A stretch of 64,000 nucleotides of DNA from Microbulbifer sp. YPW16 (GTDB taxonomy: Bacteria > Pseudomonadota > Gammaproteobacteria > Pseudomonadales > Cellvibrionaceae). A model generated the notes under the pieces. That model did not search any database and was not told where the DNA came from. It worked only from the letters and a program-made list of their open reading frames with translations. This document shows, piece by piece, positions 16,619 to 24,427 of this stretch. The position numbers and the translations under genes are program-made. The stretch is taken from the NCBI RefSeq assembly GCF_021290385.1, contig NZ_CP089928.1, positions 744,001-808,000 of the forward strand, in the 5' to 3' direction. Numbering within the stretch: position 1 is the first letter of the stretch; every line of letters starts with the position of its first letter.

Positions 16619-17712
16619 TAGGCCAGTAATTTCAGCCCTTCAATCTTTTCGATACCCAGCCCCGGCGTATCATTGAGAATGACATCGGCATCGGTATAAG
16701 TTGCCCCGCCAATGACAGGGTCAAACTCGCACAGGGATGGCACATCCAGGTCCAGCTTTGACACCACCGCTGAGCGGGCCGCAGCCACGTGCGCGGCGGC
16801 GGACACACCAATGCTTGTTTCCAGCATACATCCTACCATGCATTCCACATCGTACAGGCCGGCCAGGTCCGTCATCTTAAGGGCATTGGTGATGCCGCCG
16901 GTTTTCATCAGCTTGATATTGATGATCTCGGCAACCCGCCCCTGGATGATATCCATCATTTCCAGTGGGCCGAAAACACTCTCATCGGCCATGATCGGCG
17001 TTTTCACACGCTCGGAGATATAGCGCATGCCCTCCAGGTTGCGGGCCTTGACCGGCTGCTCGACGAGTTCCAGCAACACACCGGCATCCTCCAGGCTGCG
17101 GATGGCCTGCACGGCCTGCTTGGGGCTCCAGCCCTGGTTGGCATCCAGGCGCAGCAACGCCCTGCCCTTCACTGCCGCGTAGACTGCCTTGATGCGCTCG
17201 ATATCCAGGCGGATATCCTTGCCCACTTTCAGCTTGAGGATTTCAAAGCCCCGCTCCACGGCGCTCTCGGCGTCCGCCACCATCTTGTCGATGTAGTCGA
17301 CACTGATCGTGATATCCGTGGTGAGGCTGTTCTCGCCACCACCGAGGGCACGGTACAGGGGCACACCGAAGCCCTGTGCGAACAGGTCGTAAAGTGCGAT
17401 TTCCACTGCGGCCTTGGCACTGGTGTTATTGACCATGGCGCCGTCGATTTCGCGCGCCAGCTGGTTCAGGTCGCCCACGTCCCGGTTGAGCAGCAGCGGG
17501 GTGAAGATTTCGCGGATAGCCGCGATAACCGAGGCGTGGGTATCGCCGGTAATGACGGCGGTCGCCGGCGCATTGCCGTAGCCGATGCGACCGTCATCGG
17601 TCTCCAGCATAACGATCACATCTTCCACGCACTCGACAGTCCGCAACGCGGTTTTGAACGGCGTGATCAGGGGCACCTTGAGCATGCCCAGCTTGACGTC
17701 AACTATTTTCAT
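16618..17712 (-). CDS. L-Ala-D/L-Glu epimerase (dipeptide epimerase, enolase superfamily)
   Basis: This enolase-superfamily enzyme of the muconate-lactonizing subgroup is like YcjG/YkfB. It converts L-Ala-D-Glu from murein peptides into L-Ala-L-Glu for ordinary peptidases. Catalytic residues are readable: acid/base lysines Lys160 and Lys162 (EILKLKVG), metal ligands Asp190 (RLDANQGW), Glu218 (ELVEQP) and Asp243 (MADES), and Lys267 (INIKLMKTGG). The length of 364 aa is typical. ATGA overlaps join it to the NlpC/P60 gene upstream, which is the endopeptidase that produces its substrate. The same pair occurs in the B. subtilis ykf operon, so the assignment is well supported although the exact dipeptide is inferred. 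Confidence 0.9.
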   Translation of the reverse strand: MKIVDVKLGMLKVPLITPFKTALRTVECVEDVIVMLETDDGRIGYGNAPATAVITGDTHASVIAAIREIFTPLLLNRDVGDLNQLAREIDGAMVNNTSAKAAVEIALYDLFAQGFGVPLYRALGGGENSLTTDITISVDYIDKMVADAESAVERGFEILKLKVGKDIRLDIERIKAVYAAVKGRALLRLDANQGWSPKQAVQAIRSLEDAGVLLELVEQPVKARNLEGMRYISERVKTPIMADESVFGPLEMMDIIQGRVAEIINIKLMKTGGITNALKMTDLAGLYDVECMVGCMLETSIGVSAAAHVAAARSAVVSKLDLDVPSLCEFDPVIGGATYTDADVILNDTPGLGIEKIEGLKLLA

Positions 17713-19130
17713 GGCATCACCGGTTGAATGGTTTTGATGGCGTAGATGCTGTCCACGAAGCTGCGCTCACGGCCCAGCTGCAGGGGTTTCAGGGGCGTCA
17801 CCGAGACGCCGGACAGGGTACCGCGATATAGCTCGTCACCCCGGGTAAAGTAACTCAAGCCGGTTACATCGTGGATCACATACGGCTCGCCACCGGCGTG
17901 GCCGATATACATCATCACATGGCCGGGAATATAAATGAGGTCGCCAACGGTCAGGTTGTCCAGGGCCTGCAGCCGCTTCCGGTCATCCCCCGGCTCGAAA
18001 AACTGTGTCGGCGCAAAGGCCCCCTTGCCCTGCTGGCCGGAATTGCGCGGCATCAGGATCCCGAAGGATTTGTAAACCTCGCCCACGAACCCGGTGCAGT
18101 CGCGGCCATTGTAGTCGTGTCCCCAGCCATAGCGTTCACCCAGGAACTTGAACGCCTGTTCCAGAACCAGCGAGGGCCGGTATTCCAGGTGCCCCACATT
18201 GACGTCACGGCTGCGCGCCACCAGGGTGGGCTCGAATTCGAGCCGGCCATCCTCTCCCCGCACCGGCAGGCTGACGATATGGCTGGCAACCGGGTTCTGG
18301 CCATTCACATTGTGCCCCACCTCCGCAGCACTCAGCAGCGGCAGCGAAACACCCATGTCCAGCGCCTTTTCGGATGTGCGCGTATCGACAGGGTTGAAGT
18401 TGGTACTGACCTGCGCACCGGTCACCACCAGGCGAGGTGCCATGCCCAGCCATTGCTCCACCTGCCCACGCTTACCCACCGCCACCGCGGACTTGGGCAG
18501 CCAGGCAGCATAGTGGTAATTGACGGCAAACCACCACTCGCCATCCGCACTCTCGTGCAGGAGCACCACCTGCTGGCCGGGAAACACGCCGGTCTCCTGC
18601 AAGCGGTCCAGGTCCTGGTCGTCGGGTGCCTTGAAAATACGGTCGCCGGTCGGGAAGCTGCGCATACTGGCCCGCTCCACCACCACGCCCCACTGCAGTT
18701 CGACGACGTCAGGAACCTGCTCGCGCTGAACAGCTGCCTGCATCCGCCCGTAGTCGGCCTCACTCACCTGGCGGCCATCGCGGTAGTAGCGCGGCGAGGA
18801 AGCCGGCCGGCTGATACCGTCGAGCAGATCGCGCACCTGCTCACCCGGCATGGTTTCGCCCAGCGCCTGCAGGTCGTGCAGATATTCGCCCCGGGCGAAA
18901 TTGCGGGCATTGAATGAATGGACCTGCTCAGAGCCCATGCGCAACGGATCGCCGTCGAGCCGCTGCACCCAGTAGTCGGCAGAGAGCATCTGTTCAGAGA
19001 TACCGGGGACGTCACTGACAAAGACGGGAGAGGCCCCGCCGGCCCCGGGACCTGCCCGGTCGCCAGCATGTGCGGTGCCCGTCAAAACGAGCCCCGCGAT
19101 CAGGATGTGAAGGGAAACCTTGAGAATCAA
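17709..19130 (-). CDS. SH3/NlpC-P60 murein peptidase, YkfC-like
   Basis: This exported gamma-D-glutamyl endopeptidase has a signal peptide ending near AHA (residue 22). Residues about 40-125 resemble the NlpC/P60 N-terminal stabilising domain, two SH3b-like domains cover about 140-290, and a C40 catalytic domain follows from about 320. The triad is Cys345 (GRDCTGFVGEVY), His404 (IPGHVMMYIG) and a further polar residue near His420. Such enzymes cut L-Ala-D-Glu from mDAP in muropeptides, matching the epimerase encoded next. The start codon is TTG at 19130, preceded by AAGG with 5-nt spacing. It is first gene of the operon; upstream lie a palindromic operator and a leader/terminator. Confidence 0.88.
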   Translation of the reverse strand: MILKVSLHILIAGLVLTGTAHAGDRAGPGAGGASPVFVSDVPGISEQMLSADYWVQRLDGDPLRMGSEQVHSFNARNFARGEYLHDLQALGETMPGEQVRDLLDGISRPASSPRYYRDGRQVSEADYGRMQAAVQREQVPDVVELQWGVVVERASMRSFPTGDRIFKAPDDQDLDRLQETGVFPGQQVVLLHESADGEWWFAVNYHYAAWLPKSAVAVGKRGQVEQWLGMAPRLVVTGAQVSTNFNPVDTRTSEKALDMGVSLPLLSAAEVGHNVNGQNPVASHIVSLPVRGEDGRLEFEPTLVARSRDVNVGHLEYRPSLVLEQAFKFLGERYGWGHDYNGRDCTGFVGEVYKSFGILMPRNSGQQGKGAFAPTQFFEPGDDRKRLQALDNLTVGDLIYIPGHVMMYIGHAGGEPYVIHDVTGLSYFTRGDELYRGTLSGVSVTPLKPLQLGRERSFVDSIYAIKTIQPVMP

Positions 19131-19269
19131 CGCTGCCTTACCTTGTTGTCGTCACGGATGCCTCGGCCCCGTGTTTTTATTATCCGGTTATTCGGTGGCC
19201 TGGATGACGGATCCTGTACCTGCCCCAACAGGACTGACGCGCATCACCACAACAACCGACATGGTAGAA

Positions 19270-19282
19270 GAATACATTATTC
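19270..19282. promoter_or_regulatory. Palindromic operator GAATA-CAT-TATTC
   Basis: This perfect 13-bp palindrome lies 140 bp upstream of the NlpC/P60 start and downstream of the leader terminator. A related half-site (GAATAATCTCG) is at 19302. It matches the element upstream of nagZ and is the best candidate site for the MurR/RpiR protein encoded in this operon. Confidence 0.5.
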
Positions 19283-19312
19283 AATCAACCACAACAACAA
19301 AGAATAATCTCG

Positions 19313-19343
19313 TAATAAAAAAAACCGGCGCAGAGCGCCGGCC
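19313..19343 (-). terminator. Intrinsic terminator on the minus strand
   Basis: On the minus strand a perfect stem CCGGCGC-TCT-GCGCCGG is followed by eight U residues, a textbook Rho-independent terminator. No annotated gene ends just before it; it closes the leader RNA candidate that starts near 19476. Confidence 0.8.
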
Positions 19344-19476
19344 AATGACAAGGACGAGAAAATCATGCGAACCGACGCCAAACCTCCAGCCCACATGCCA
19401 GGGAGATAAGAGAGAGGACTTACCACCCGCACCTATCGACGGCTGCCACTGCCGCCTTGAAGACAACGCTGTCTCA
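19313..19476 (-). ncRNA. Putative attenuator leader or small RNA
   Basis: The minus strand has TTGACC (19506-19511), a 17-nt spacer and TATTTT (19483-19488), predicting a start near 19475 and an RNA of about 165 nt ending at the terminator. The RNA begins with a hairpin (GAGACA...UGUCUUC) and contains an unpaired pyrimidine stretch (CCUCUCUCUUAUCUCCCU) able to pair with Shine-Dalgarno sequences. GCGUCGG (plus 19372-19378) can pair with the terminator's 5' arm CCGGCGC, so an alternative antiterminator fold exists. The terminator is 183 bp before the NlpC/P60 start, so this may be a transcription attenuator for that operon or a free-standing sRNA. Confidence 0.5.
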
Positions 19477-19478
19477 AG

Positions 19479-19491
19479 GAATAAAATATTA
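19479..19491. promoter_or_regulatory. Operator-like GAATA-AAA-TATTA over a -10 element
   Basis: Nine of ten positions match the GAATA-N3-TATTC palindrome. It covers the -10 (TATTTT) of the minus-strand leader promoter (-35 TTGACC at 19506-19511), an ideal repressor position. It is also 150 bp upstream of the amidase gene. Confidence 0.5.
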
Positions 19492-19641
19492 ATCTAGGGT
19501 TGGACGGTCAAGAATTATTTATGTTTAATAGGCAGGATTGCACACTGGTGCAGCTTTGGGAGCTGGGGGTAAAGCTTCCGATGTAGTGAATGGCGCCAGC
19601 GACGACACGCGCAATCCCGCAAAGACCAGGATGAAGAACAA

Positions 19642-20700
19642 ATGACTAATAAAGACAGCCGCTGTCCCCACTCAGTGAACCCGTCGTCCAGCAGGTTTTC
19701 CCACCCTATGACCAGCACCGGCCATGCAAGAGGTTCCACCATACCGGGCTGGCGACGAATCCTTGCCGCCGCTGTCGCAGCTTCAGCACTGGCCGGCTGC
19801 AGCAGCGCAGGAATGAATCACACCCCCGGCAGTGACTATCGTATCGAGACGGTGGAATCGCAGAATGCCAGTGAGCGGGTGCGCTTCCTGGTGATGCACT
19901 TTACCGCCATCGACTTCGGCACTTCCCTGCGGGTCCTCACCCAGCCCAGCTCCGCACCGGTCAGCTCCCATTACCTGATTCCCGAAAGCGACGACCCCAG
20001 TTACCCCCACGACGAGCTGCGTGTCTACCAGCTGGTGGACGAGAATCGCCGGGCCTGGCACGCGGGGCCTGGCAAGTGGAAAGACCGCACCCAGGTCAAT
20101 GACCAGTCGATTGGTATCGAGATCGTCAACAAGAGCCACTGCGTCACACCAGTGGAAAGTGGCGAAGTAGCCGTCGGCGATGAAAACTGCTTTTTCCCCG
20201 AGTTCGACCCGGCCCAGATCGAGCTGCTGATCGCCCTGTCGAAGGATATCCTCGCCCGCTACCCGGACATCACGCCTACCAATATCATTGGCCACGGCGA
20301 CGTGATTCCCCAGTACAAGATCGACCCGGGCCCTCGCTTCCCGTGGCAACAGCTGGCCGAGGCCGGCATCGGCGCCTGGTACGAAGAAGAAACCGTCCAG
20401 CGTCACCTGGAACACCTGCAGGGCAATACTTCCAGTGACCGGGAAAGCCTGCGTCGCCGGTTTGCCCAGTGGCTCGCGGACTACGGCTACGGCATTGACC
20501 CGGAGTCCGCCACCGACGAGGACATCAGCCTCTATACCCGTGCCTTCCAGTACCATTTCCGCCCCTGGAAAGTGGACGGCGAAGTGGACAACCAGTCCCG
20601 CGCGATCCTGCTGGCACTGCTGGAAAAATACTCCCCTCGCAAACTGAGCGGCTACCCCGAAATCAATACCAGCGTGCTGGCCGAACTGGAACGCGAATAA
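19642..20700 (+). CDS. amiD: N-acetylmuramoyl-L-alanine amidase, AmiD-like lipoprotein
   Basis: This is a zinc amidase (Amidase_2 domain, residues about 75-240) followed by a peptidoglycan-binding domain (about 270-345). The lipobox ends LAGC at Cys53. Zinc ligands and catalytic residues are visible: His86 (VMHFTAIDF), Glu160 (IGIEIVN), His218 (IIGHGDVIP) and Asp228 (KIDPGPRFPW). It cleaves the MurNAc-L-Ala amide bond of muropeptides, probably from the outer membrane as in E. coli AmiD. The ATG at 19642 has AGGA about 10 nt upstream; the ATG at 19708 would give a more usual lipoprotein signal length. It is divergent from the NlpC/P60 operon. Confidence 0.9.
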   Translation: MTNKDSRCPHSVNPSSSRFSHPMTSTGHARGSTIPGWRRILAAAVAASALAGCSSAGMNHTPGSDYRIETVESQNASERVRFLVMHFTAIDFGTSLRVLTQPSSAPVSSHYLIPESDDPSYPHDELRVYQLVDENRRAWHAGPGKWKDRTQVNDQSIGIEIVNKSHCVTPVESGEVAVGDENCFFPEFDPAQIELLIALSKDILARYPDITPTNIIGHGDVIPQYKIDPGPRFPWQQLAEAGIGAWYEEETVQRHLEHLQGNTSSDRESLRRRFAQWLADYGYGIDPESATDEDISLYTRAFQYHFRPWKVDGEVDNQSRAILLALLEKYSPRKLSGYPEINTSVLAELERE

Positions 20701-20806
20701 TCCGCGGGCAAATGACGGACGCCCGGGCTCGCCGCGCGCCGGGTGTCTTCCCTGCCCCGGGACGGGGTAGAATTCCCGCAGGAGAAACACGGGAGCCTGA
20801 ACCAGT

Positions 20807-21142
20807 ATGGACACCATTGCCCGAACCCCGCAGCCCCCCTACTACGCGGTCATCTTCACCAGCCTGCGCAGCGACATCGACGATGGCTACGGCACCATGG
20901 CCGCACGGATGCTGGAACTCGCCACGGACCAGCCCGGCTTCCTGGGCGCCGACAGCGCCCGCGAGAGTGTGGGCATTACGGTTTCCTACTGGCGGGACCT
21001 GGAATCCATCCAGCGCTGGAAGCACCACACGGAGCACTGCGAGGCCCGCCGGCTGGGCCGCGAAAAATGGTATACCGCTTTCAGCACGCGGATTTGCAGG
21101 GTCGAGCGGGATTACACCTTTGACCGGAGCGGGACGCCATGA
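20807..21142 (+). CDS. Antibiotic biosynthesis monooxygenase (ABM) domain protein
   Basis: This 111-aa dimeric alpha+beta-barrel protein carries ITVSYWRDLESIQRWKHHTEH, typical of the ABM superfamily. Members range from heme-degrading enzymes to quinol monooxygenases and stress proteins, so no substrate can be assigned. Its stop overlaps the racemase start (ATGA), making a two-gene unit downstream of the amidase gene. Ribosome-binding candidates GGAG lie 12 nt or more upstream of the ATG. Confidence 0.75.
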   Translation: MDTIARTPQPPYYAVIFTSLRSDIDDGYGTMAARMLELATDQPGFLGADSARESVGITVSYWRDLESIQRWKHHTEHCEARRLGREKWYTAFSTRICRVERDYTFDRSGTP

Positions 21143-21828
21143 AAACCATTGGCATCCTGGGCGGCATGAGCTGGGAATCCACGCTGGAGTATTACCGCCT
21201 GCTCAACCAGGGTGTACGCGAGGCACTGGGTGGCCAGCACTCGGCGCGGATCGCACTTTACAGTGTGGACTTCGCCCAGATCGAACAGTTGCAGCACGAG
21301 GGTAACTGGGAAGCCACCGCCGAGATCCTGGCCCGCGCCGCGCAGGGAGTAGAGGCGGCCGGTGCCGATTTCCTGCTGATCGCCACCAACACCATGCACA
21401 AAATCGCAGACCAGGTGCAGGCGCAGGTCGGCATACCGCTCCTGCATATCGCCGATGCCACAGCCGACAGCCTGCGCCGGCATGGAATCGGGAAAGTTGG
21501 CCTGCTGGGCACGCGATTTACCATGGAGCAGGACTTTTACCGCGAGCGCCTGCGGCAACAGGGGGTTGAGGTGCTGGTCCCCGATGAGGGTGAGCGGGAG
21601 CTGGTACACCGGGTGATCTATACCGAGCTGTGCCAGGGTAGGGCCAACCCCGACTCAAAAGCGCGCTACCTGGAAATTATCGCCGGGCTGGCAGGCCGCG
21701 GCGCAGAGGGCGTTATCCTCGGTTGCACGGAGATTTCACTGCTGGTGCAACAGCCCGATACACCGGTGCCGCTGTTCGATACCACCGCCATCCATACAGA
21801 CAGGGCCGTGGCATACGCACTGGACTGA
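21139..21828 (+). CDS. Aspartate/glutamate racemase family protein (YgeA-like)
   Basis: This PLP-independent amino-acid racemase of two alpha/beta domains is 229 aa. The start IGILGGMSWESTLEYY and the second active-site block VILGCTEISLL (catalytic Cys) are typical. The first catalytic position reads ATNTMHK, with Thr instead of the usual Cys, the same substitution known for the broad-range racemase YgeA of E. coli. It could interconvert D- and L-Glu or D- and L-Ala released from murein peptides. It is translationally coupled to the ABM gene and convergent with pxpA. The substrate is not determinable from sequence. Confidence 0.85.
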   Translation: MKTIGILGGMSWESTLEYYRLLNQGVREALGGQHSARIALYSVDFAQIEQLQHEGNWEATAEILARAAQGVEAAGADFLLIATNTMHKIADQVQAQVGIPLLHIADATADSLRRHGIGKVGLLGTRFTMEQDFYRERLRQQGVEVLVPDEGERELVHRVIYTELCQGRANPDSKARYLEIIAGLAGRGAEGVILGCTEISLLVQQPDTPVPLFDTTAIHTDRAVAYALD

Positions 21829-21864
21829 TGCCGGGAAGACTGATGCCAGGAAAAGGAGCCGGGG

Positions 21865-22599
21865 CTAGCGCCGCTCACCCAGCGCCCGGCGGATGTCCAC
21901 AATCGTGGCGACACCTTCCGGGTTATCCCCGTGCACACAGATGGTGTCCGCCTGCAGGGCATACTGCCGGCCGTCACTGGTGGTGACACTACCGGCAGCA
22001 ATTTCCTGTACCTGGCGCAGTATCTCGTCTCGCCGGTGCAGCACCGCCCCCTCCTCACTACGCGGCACCAGCAGCCCGGCAGGGGTATAGCGCCGGTCGG
22101 CAAAGGCTTCCAGCAGCACATCCAGCCCGTATTCCGCCGCCAGCTGCCGGTGCCGTTCGGCATCCGGTGTTGCCATCAGCATCAGCGGCAGGTTGCGCCC
22201 GTGACTGGCCACGGCCGCGAGAATTGCGCGTAACACCGACTCGTCCCGCAGCATATCGTGGTACAGGGCCCCGTGCGGCTTGACGTACTCCACCCGGGTG
22301 CCCACTGCCCTGGCCAGCCCCTCGAGGGCACCAATCTGGTACAGCACCATCGCGGAAATCTCATCCGGGGAGCACTGCAGCGAGCGGCGGCCGAATCCCG
22401 CCAGGTCCGGGTAAGCCGGATGGGCACCCACCTGTACCTGGTGATCCGCCGCCAGGCGCAGGGTACGCTGGATAGTCAGCGGGTCGCCCGCATGGAAACC
22501 ACAGGCAACATTGGCCATGTCGATATGCGGCATTACCGCGGCTTCCCCGGCCACCTGCCAGCGGCCGTAGCCTTCCCCCAGGTCACAGTTCAGTTTCAT
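21865..22599 (-). CDS. pxpA: 5-oxoprolinase subunit PxpA (LamB/YcsF family)
   Basis: PxpA is the TIM-barrel-like subunit of the ATP-dependent prokaryotic 5-oxoprolinase PxpABC, which opens 5-oxo-L-proline to L-glutamate. Family signatures are LNCDLGEGYG, NVACGFHAGDPLTI, VGAHPAYPDLAGFGRR and YVKPHGALYHDM. The length of 244 aa is normal. The ATG at 22599 has GGGAGG upstream. It is last of the minus-strand pxpB-pxpC-pxpA operon, which scavenges pyroglutamate, a spontaneous cyclisation product of Glu and Gln that fits a Glu-rich peptide catabolic island. Confidence 0.92.
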   Translation of the reverse strand: MKLNCDLGEGYGRWQVAGEAAVMPHIDMANVACGFHAGDPLTIQRTLRLAADHQVQVGAHPAYPDLAGFGRRSLQCSPDEISAMVLYQIGALEGLARAVGTRVEYVKPHGALYHDMLRDESVLRAILAAVASHGRNLPLMLMATPDAERHRQLAAEYGLDVLLEAFADRRYTPAGLLVPRSEEGAVLHRRDEILRQVQEIAAGSVTTSDGRQYALQADTICVHGDNPEGVATIVDIRRALGERR

Positions 22600-22653
22600 G
22601 CCGGCCTCCCAACTGGTTTATCTCGCTTCATGCGCCCGTTTCCATCACCCTCG

Positions 22654-23583
22654 CTAACCGGTTTCGCACTCGAAAAAGCGCCGCTGCTGCCGCAGGGCCT
22701 GCTGCGCCCCTTCCAGCGTGCCGAGGCTGAATAATACCGTCGCCCCCGGGCGCGCCTGCGCCAACAGGTCCAGGTCCACGCTGTAAACATGGCCGATTTT
22801 CGGGTAACCGCCGATCGTCTGGCAATCTGCCATCAAAACGATCGGCTGCCCGTTACTTGGCACCTGGACTGCGCCCGGCGCCACTGCCTCCGAAATCATA
22901 CTTCCCGGCAACCCGGTCATGGGTGAGCCCTCCAGGCGCACCCCCATCCGGTCTGAAAGGGGCGACACCCGGTAAGCCTGCGACAGCAGGGTTTGCCGGT
23001 GCGCGGAAGAGAAAAGCTCAAACTGGTTGGAAGGCACCAGCCGCAGCGGGATATCGCCGCCGTACTCGCGAATATACTCGCGCGGCACCCCGGCCAAGAG
23101 CGTCTCGGCAGCGGCGATATAGGGCAACCGGTCGCCGGACCGCAACGACCTGCCGGCAATGCCGCCAATCCGCTCGCCCACCGTTGTGGCCCTGCTGCCC
23201 CAGACCGGTTCAGCCTGGATTCCCCCGGCCAGGGCCAGGTAACTGCGGACACCACTGCGGGCCACCTCAGCCTCCAGCAGGCTGCCGCTTTCAGCACGGT
23301 GTGCAGCCCAGTTGGCAACCGGCCTGCCGTCGAGGCGCCAGTTGCACTCGGCACCGGCCAGGGAAAATGTGGTGGCGTGGGAAAAGCGCATGGCAAAGGG
23401 ACCCAGGGTGATCTCCAGCAGGGCATCCCCCGGTGCATTGCGCAGTAACCTATTGGCCCAGCCAGCCGCGTGCCGATCGAGGGCACCGCCGGGACTGACG
23501 CCCAGGTGCCGCTGGCCATGGCGACCGCTGTCCTGGATCAGGGTCAGGGGCCCGGCACGCTCCACCGTGGCGAATTCACCCAT
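22654..23583 (-). CDS. pxpC: 5-oxoprolinase subunit PxpC (biotin-dependent carboxyltransferase-like)
   Basis: PxpC is the cyclophilin-like subunit homologous to the C-terminal half of urea amidolyase/KipA. It shows LTLIQDSGRHGQRHLGVSPGGALDRHA at the N-terminus (quoted here only as the family opening), SDRMGVRLEGSP in the middle and LMADCQTIGGYPKIGHV near the end. The length of 309 aa is typical. The start codon ATG at 23583 overlaps the end of pxpB by 8 nt, and a 54-bp gap leads to pxpA. It forms the catalytic complex with PxpB. Confidence 0.92.
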   Translation of the reverse strand: MGEFATVERAGPLTLIQDSGRHGQRHLGVSPGGALDRHAAGWANRLLRNAPGDALLEITLGPFAMRFSHATTFSLAGAECNWRLDGRPVANWAAHRAESGSLLEAEVARSGVRSYLALAGGIQAEPVWGSRATTVGERIGGIAGRSLRSGDRLPYIAAAETLLAGVPREYIREYGGDIPLRLVPSNQFELFSSAHRQTLLSQAYRVSPLSDRMGVRLEGSPMTGLPGSMISEAVAPGAVQVPSNGQPIVLMADCQTIGGYPKIGHVYSVDLDLLAQARPGATVLFSLGTLEGAQQALRQQRRFFECETG

Positions 23584-24280
23584 CGAGTTCGCCCCCCAGC
23601 TGCTCGAACTTTTTCCTGGTCACCGGCACAAAGCGCACCCGGTCGCCCACGGCCAGCAGGACGCGCGGTGGGTTGCTGCTGCGGTCAAACAACGTCTCCG
23701 GACAGCGGCCGATCAGGTTCCAGCCACCGGGGCAGCTGTCCGGGTAAACCGCCGCCTGCGCACCGGCAATGGCCACGGCACCGGCAGGCACCCTGGGCCG
23801 GGGCGAATCCAGCCGGGGCACTCGCAGGGGTTGCGGCGTTTTACCCATAAAAGCAAAGCCCGGGCGAAAGCCGAGTGCGTACACGCGGTACTCTTCCGCC
23901 GCATGCATATCGATAACTTCCCCGGTGGTGAGGCCGGCAAATTCCGCCACCCGTTCCAGGTCCGGCGCAGCTTCCCCGCCGTAATAGACCGGCAACTCCA
24001 CCATCCGGCCCTGCGGGGCTGCCTCTACCTCATCCGGCTCCAGCAATACCTGCTCCGCACACTCTTCAAGTTTCCGGTGAACCTCGCGGTATTCACTGCG
24101 CAACAGGTCGTAAAAGACGGTGACACTGCAGTAAGAGGGCACCACATCGGTGACCCGGTCACCCATCTCGCGGCGCACCAGCGCGGTCAGTCGCGCGATA
24201 CGCGCCAGCGTCCGCTCGTCATAATCATCGGAAAGGTAGAGTGTGAGGGATTCGTCGCTGGAATCTGCGATCCGCATCAT
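23576..24280 (-). CDS. pxpB: 5-oxoprolinase subunit PxpB (KipI-like)
   Basis: PxpB is the allophanate-hydrolase-subunit-1/KipI-like partner of PxpC. Diagnostic text is VPSYCSVTVFYD and YRVYALGFRPGFAFMG, then LRVPRLDSPRPRVPAGAVAI. The length of 234 aa is normal. The first of two tandem ATG codons, at 24280, has GGGAG 9 nt upstream. It heads the pxpBCA operon, which is separated by 147 bp from the nagZ stop; transcription could continue from nagZ or start in that gap. Confidence 0.92.
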   Translation of the reverse strand: MMRIADSSDESLTLYLSDDYDERTLARIARLTALVRREMGDRVTDVVPSYCSVTVFYDLLRSEYREVHRKLEECAEQVLLEPDEVEAAPQGRMVELPVYYGGEAAPDLERVAEFAGLTTGEVIDMHAAEEYRVYALGFRPGFAFMGKTPQPLRVPRLDSPRPRVPAGAVAIAGAQAAVYPDSCPGGWNLIGRCPETLFDRSSNPPRVLLAVGDRVRFVPVTRKKFEQLGGELDG

Positions 24281-24427
24281 AAGGCCACTCCCTGCTCTCG
24301 CCGCACCCCGGGATAACGGGGCACCGGCCGTACATATCCCCTGGAATTCCCCTACAGGTTATCTCAAAACAGCCCGCCGGCGCAGCACCGGCGAGCCGGG
24401 TAATTGCGCCGCATTCCATCCGCTATA

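Larger units (their letters stand above)
19131..19641. other. Divergent control region with leader RNA and two operators
   Basis: This 510-bp gap has no credible gene. It holds a minus-strand promoter, a leader of about 165 nt ending in an intrinsic terminator, and two copies of the island palindrome; each is listed separately. The plus-strand promoter of the amidase gene should lie in 19500-19630 but I cannot pinpoint it. Confidence 0.6.

Noticed and set aside
19281..19466. 61-aa minus-strand open frame in the island control region
   Set aside because: It runs through the intrinsic terminator, has no ribosome-binding site and a composition dictated by the hairpin and U-tract; the region is better read as a leader RNA.
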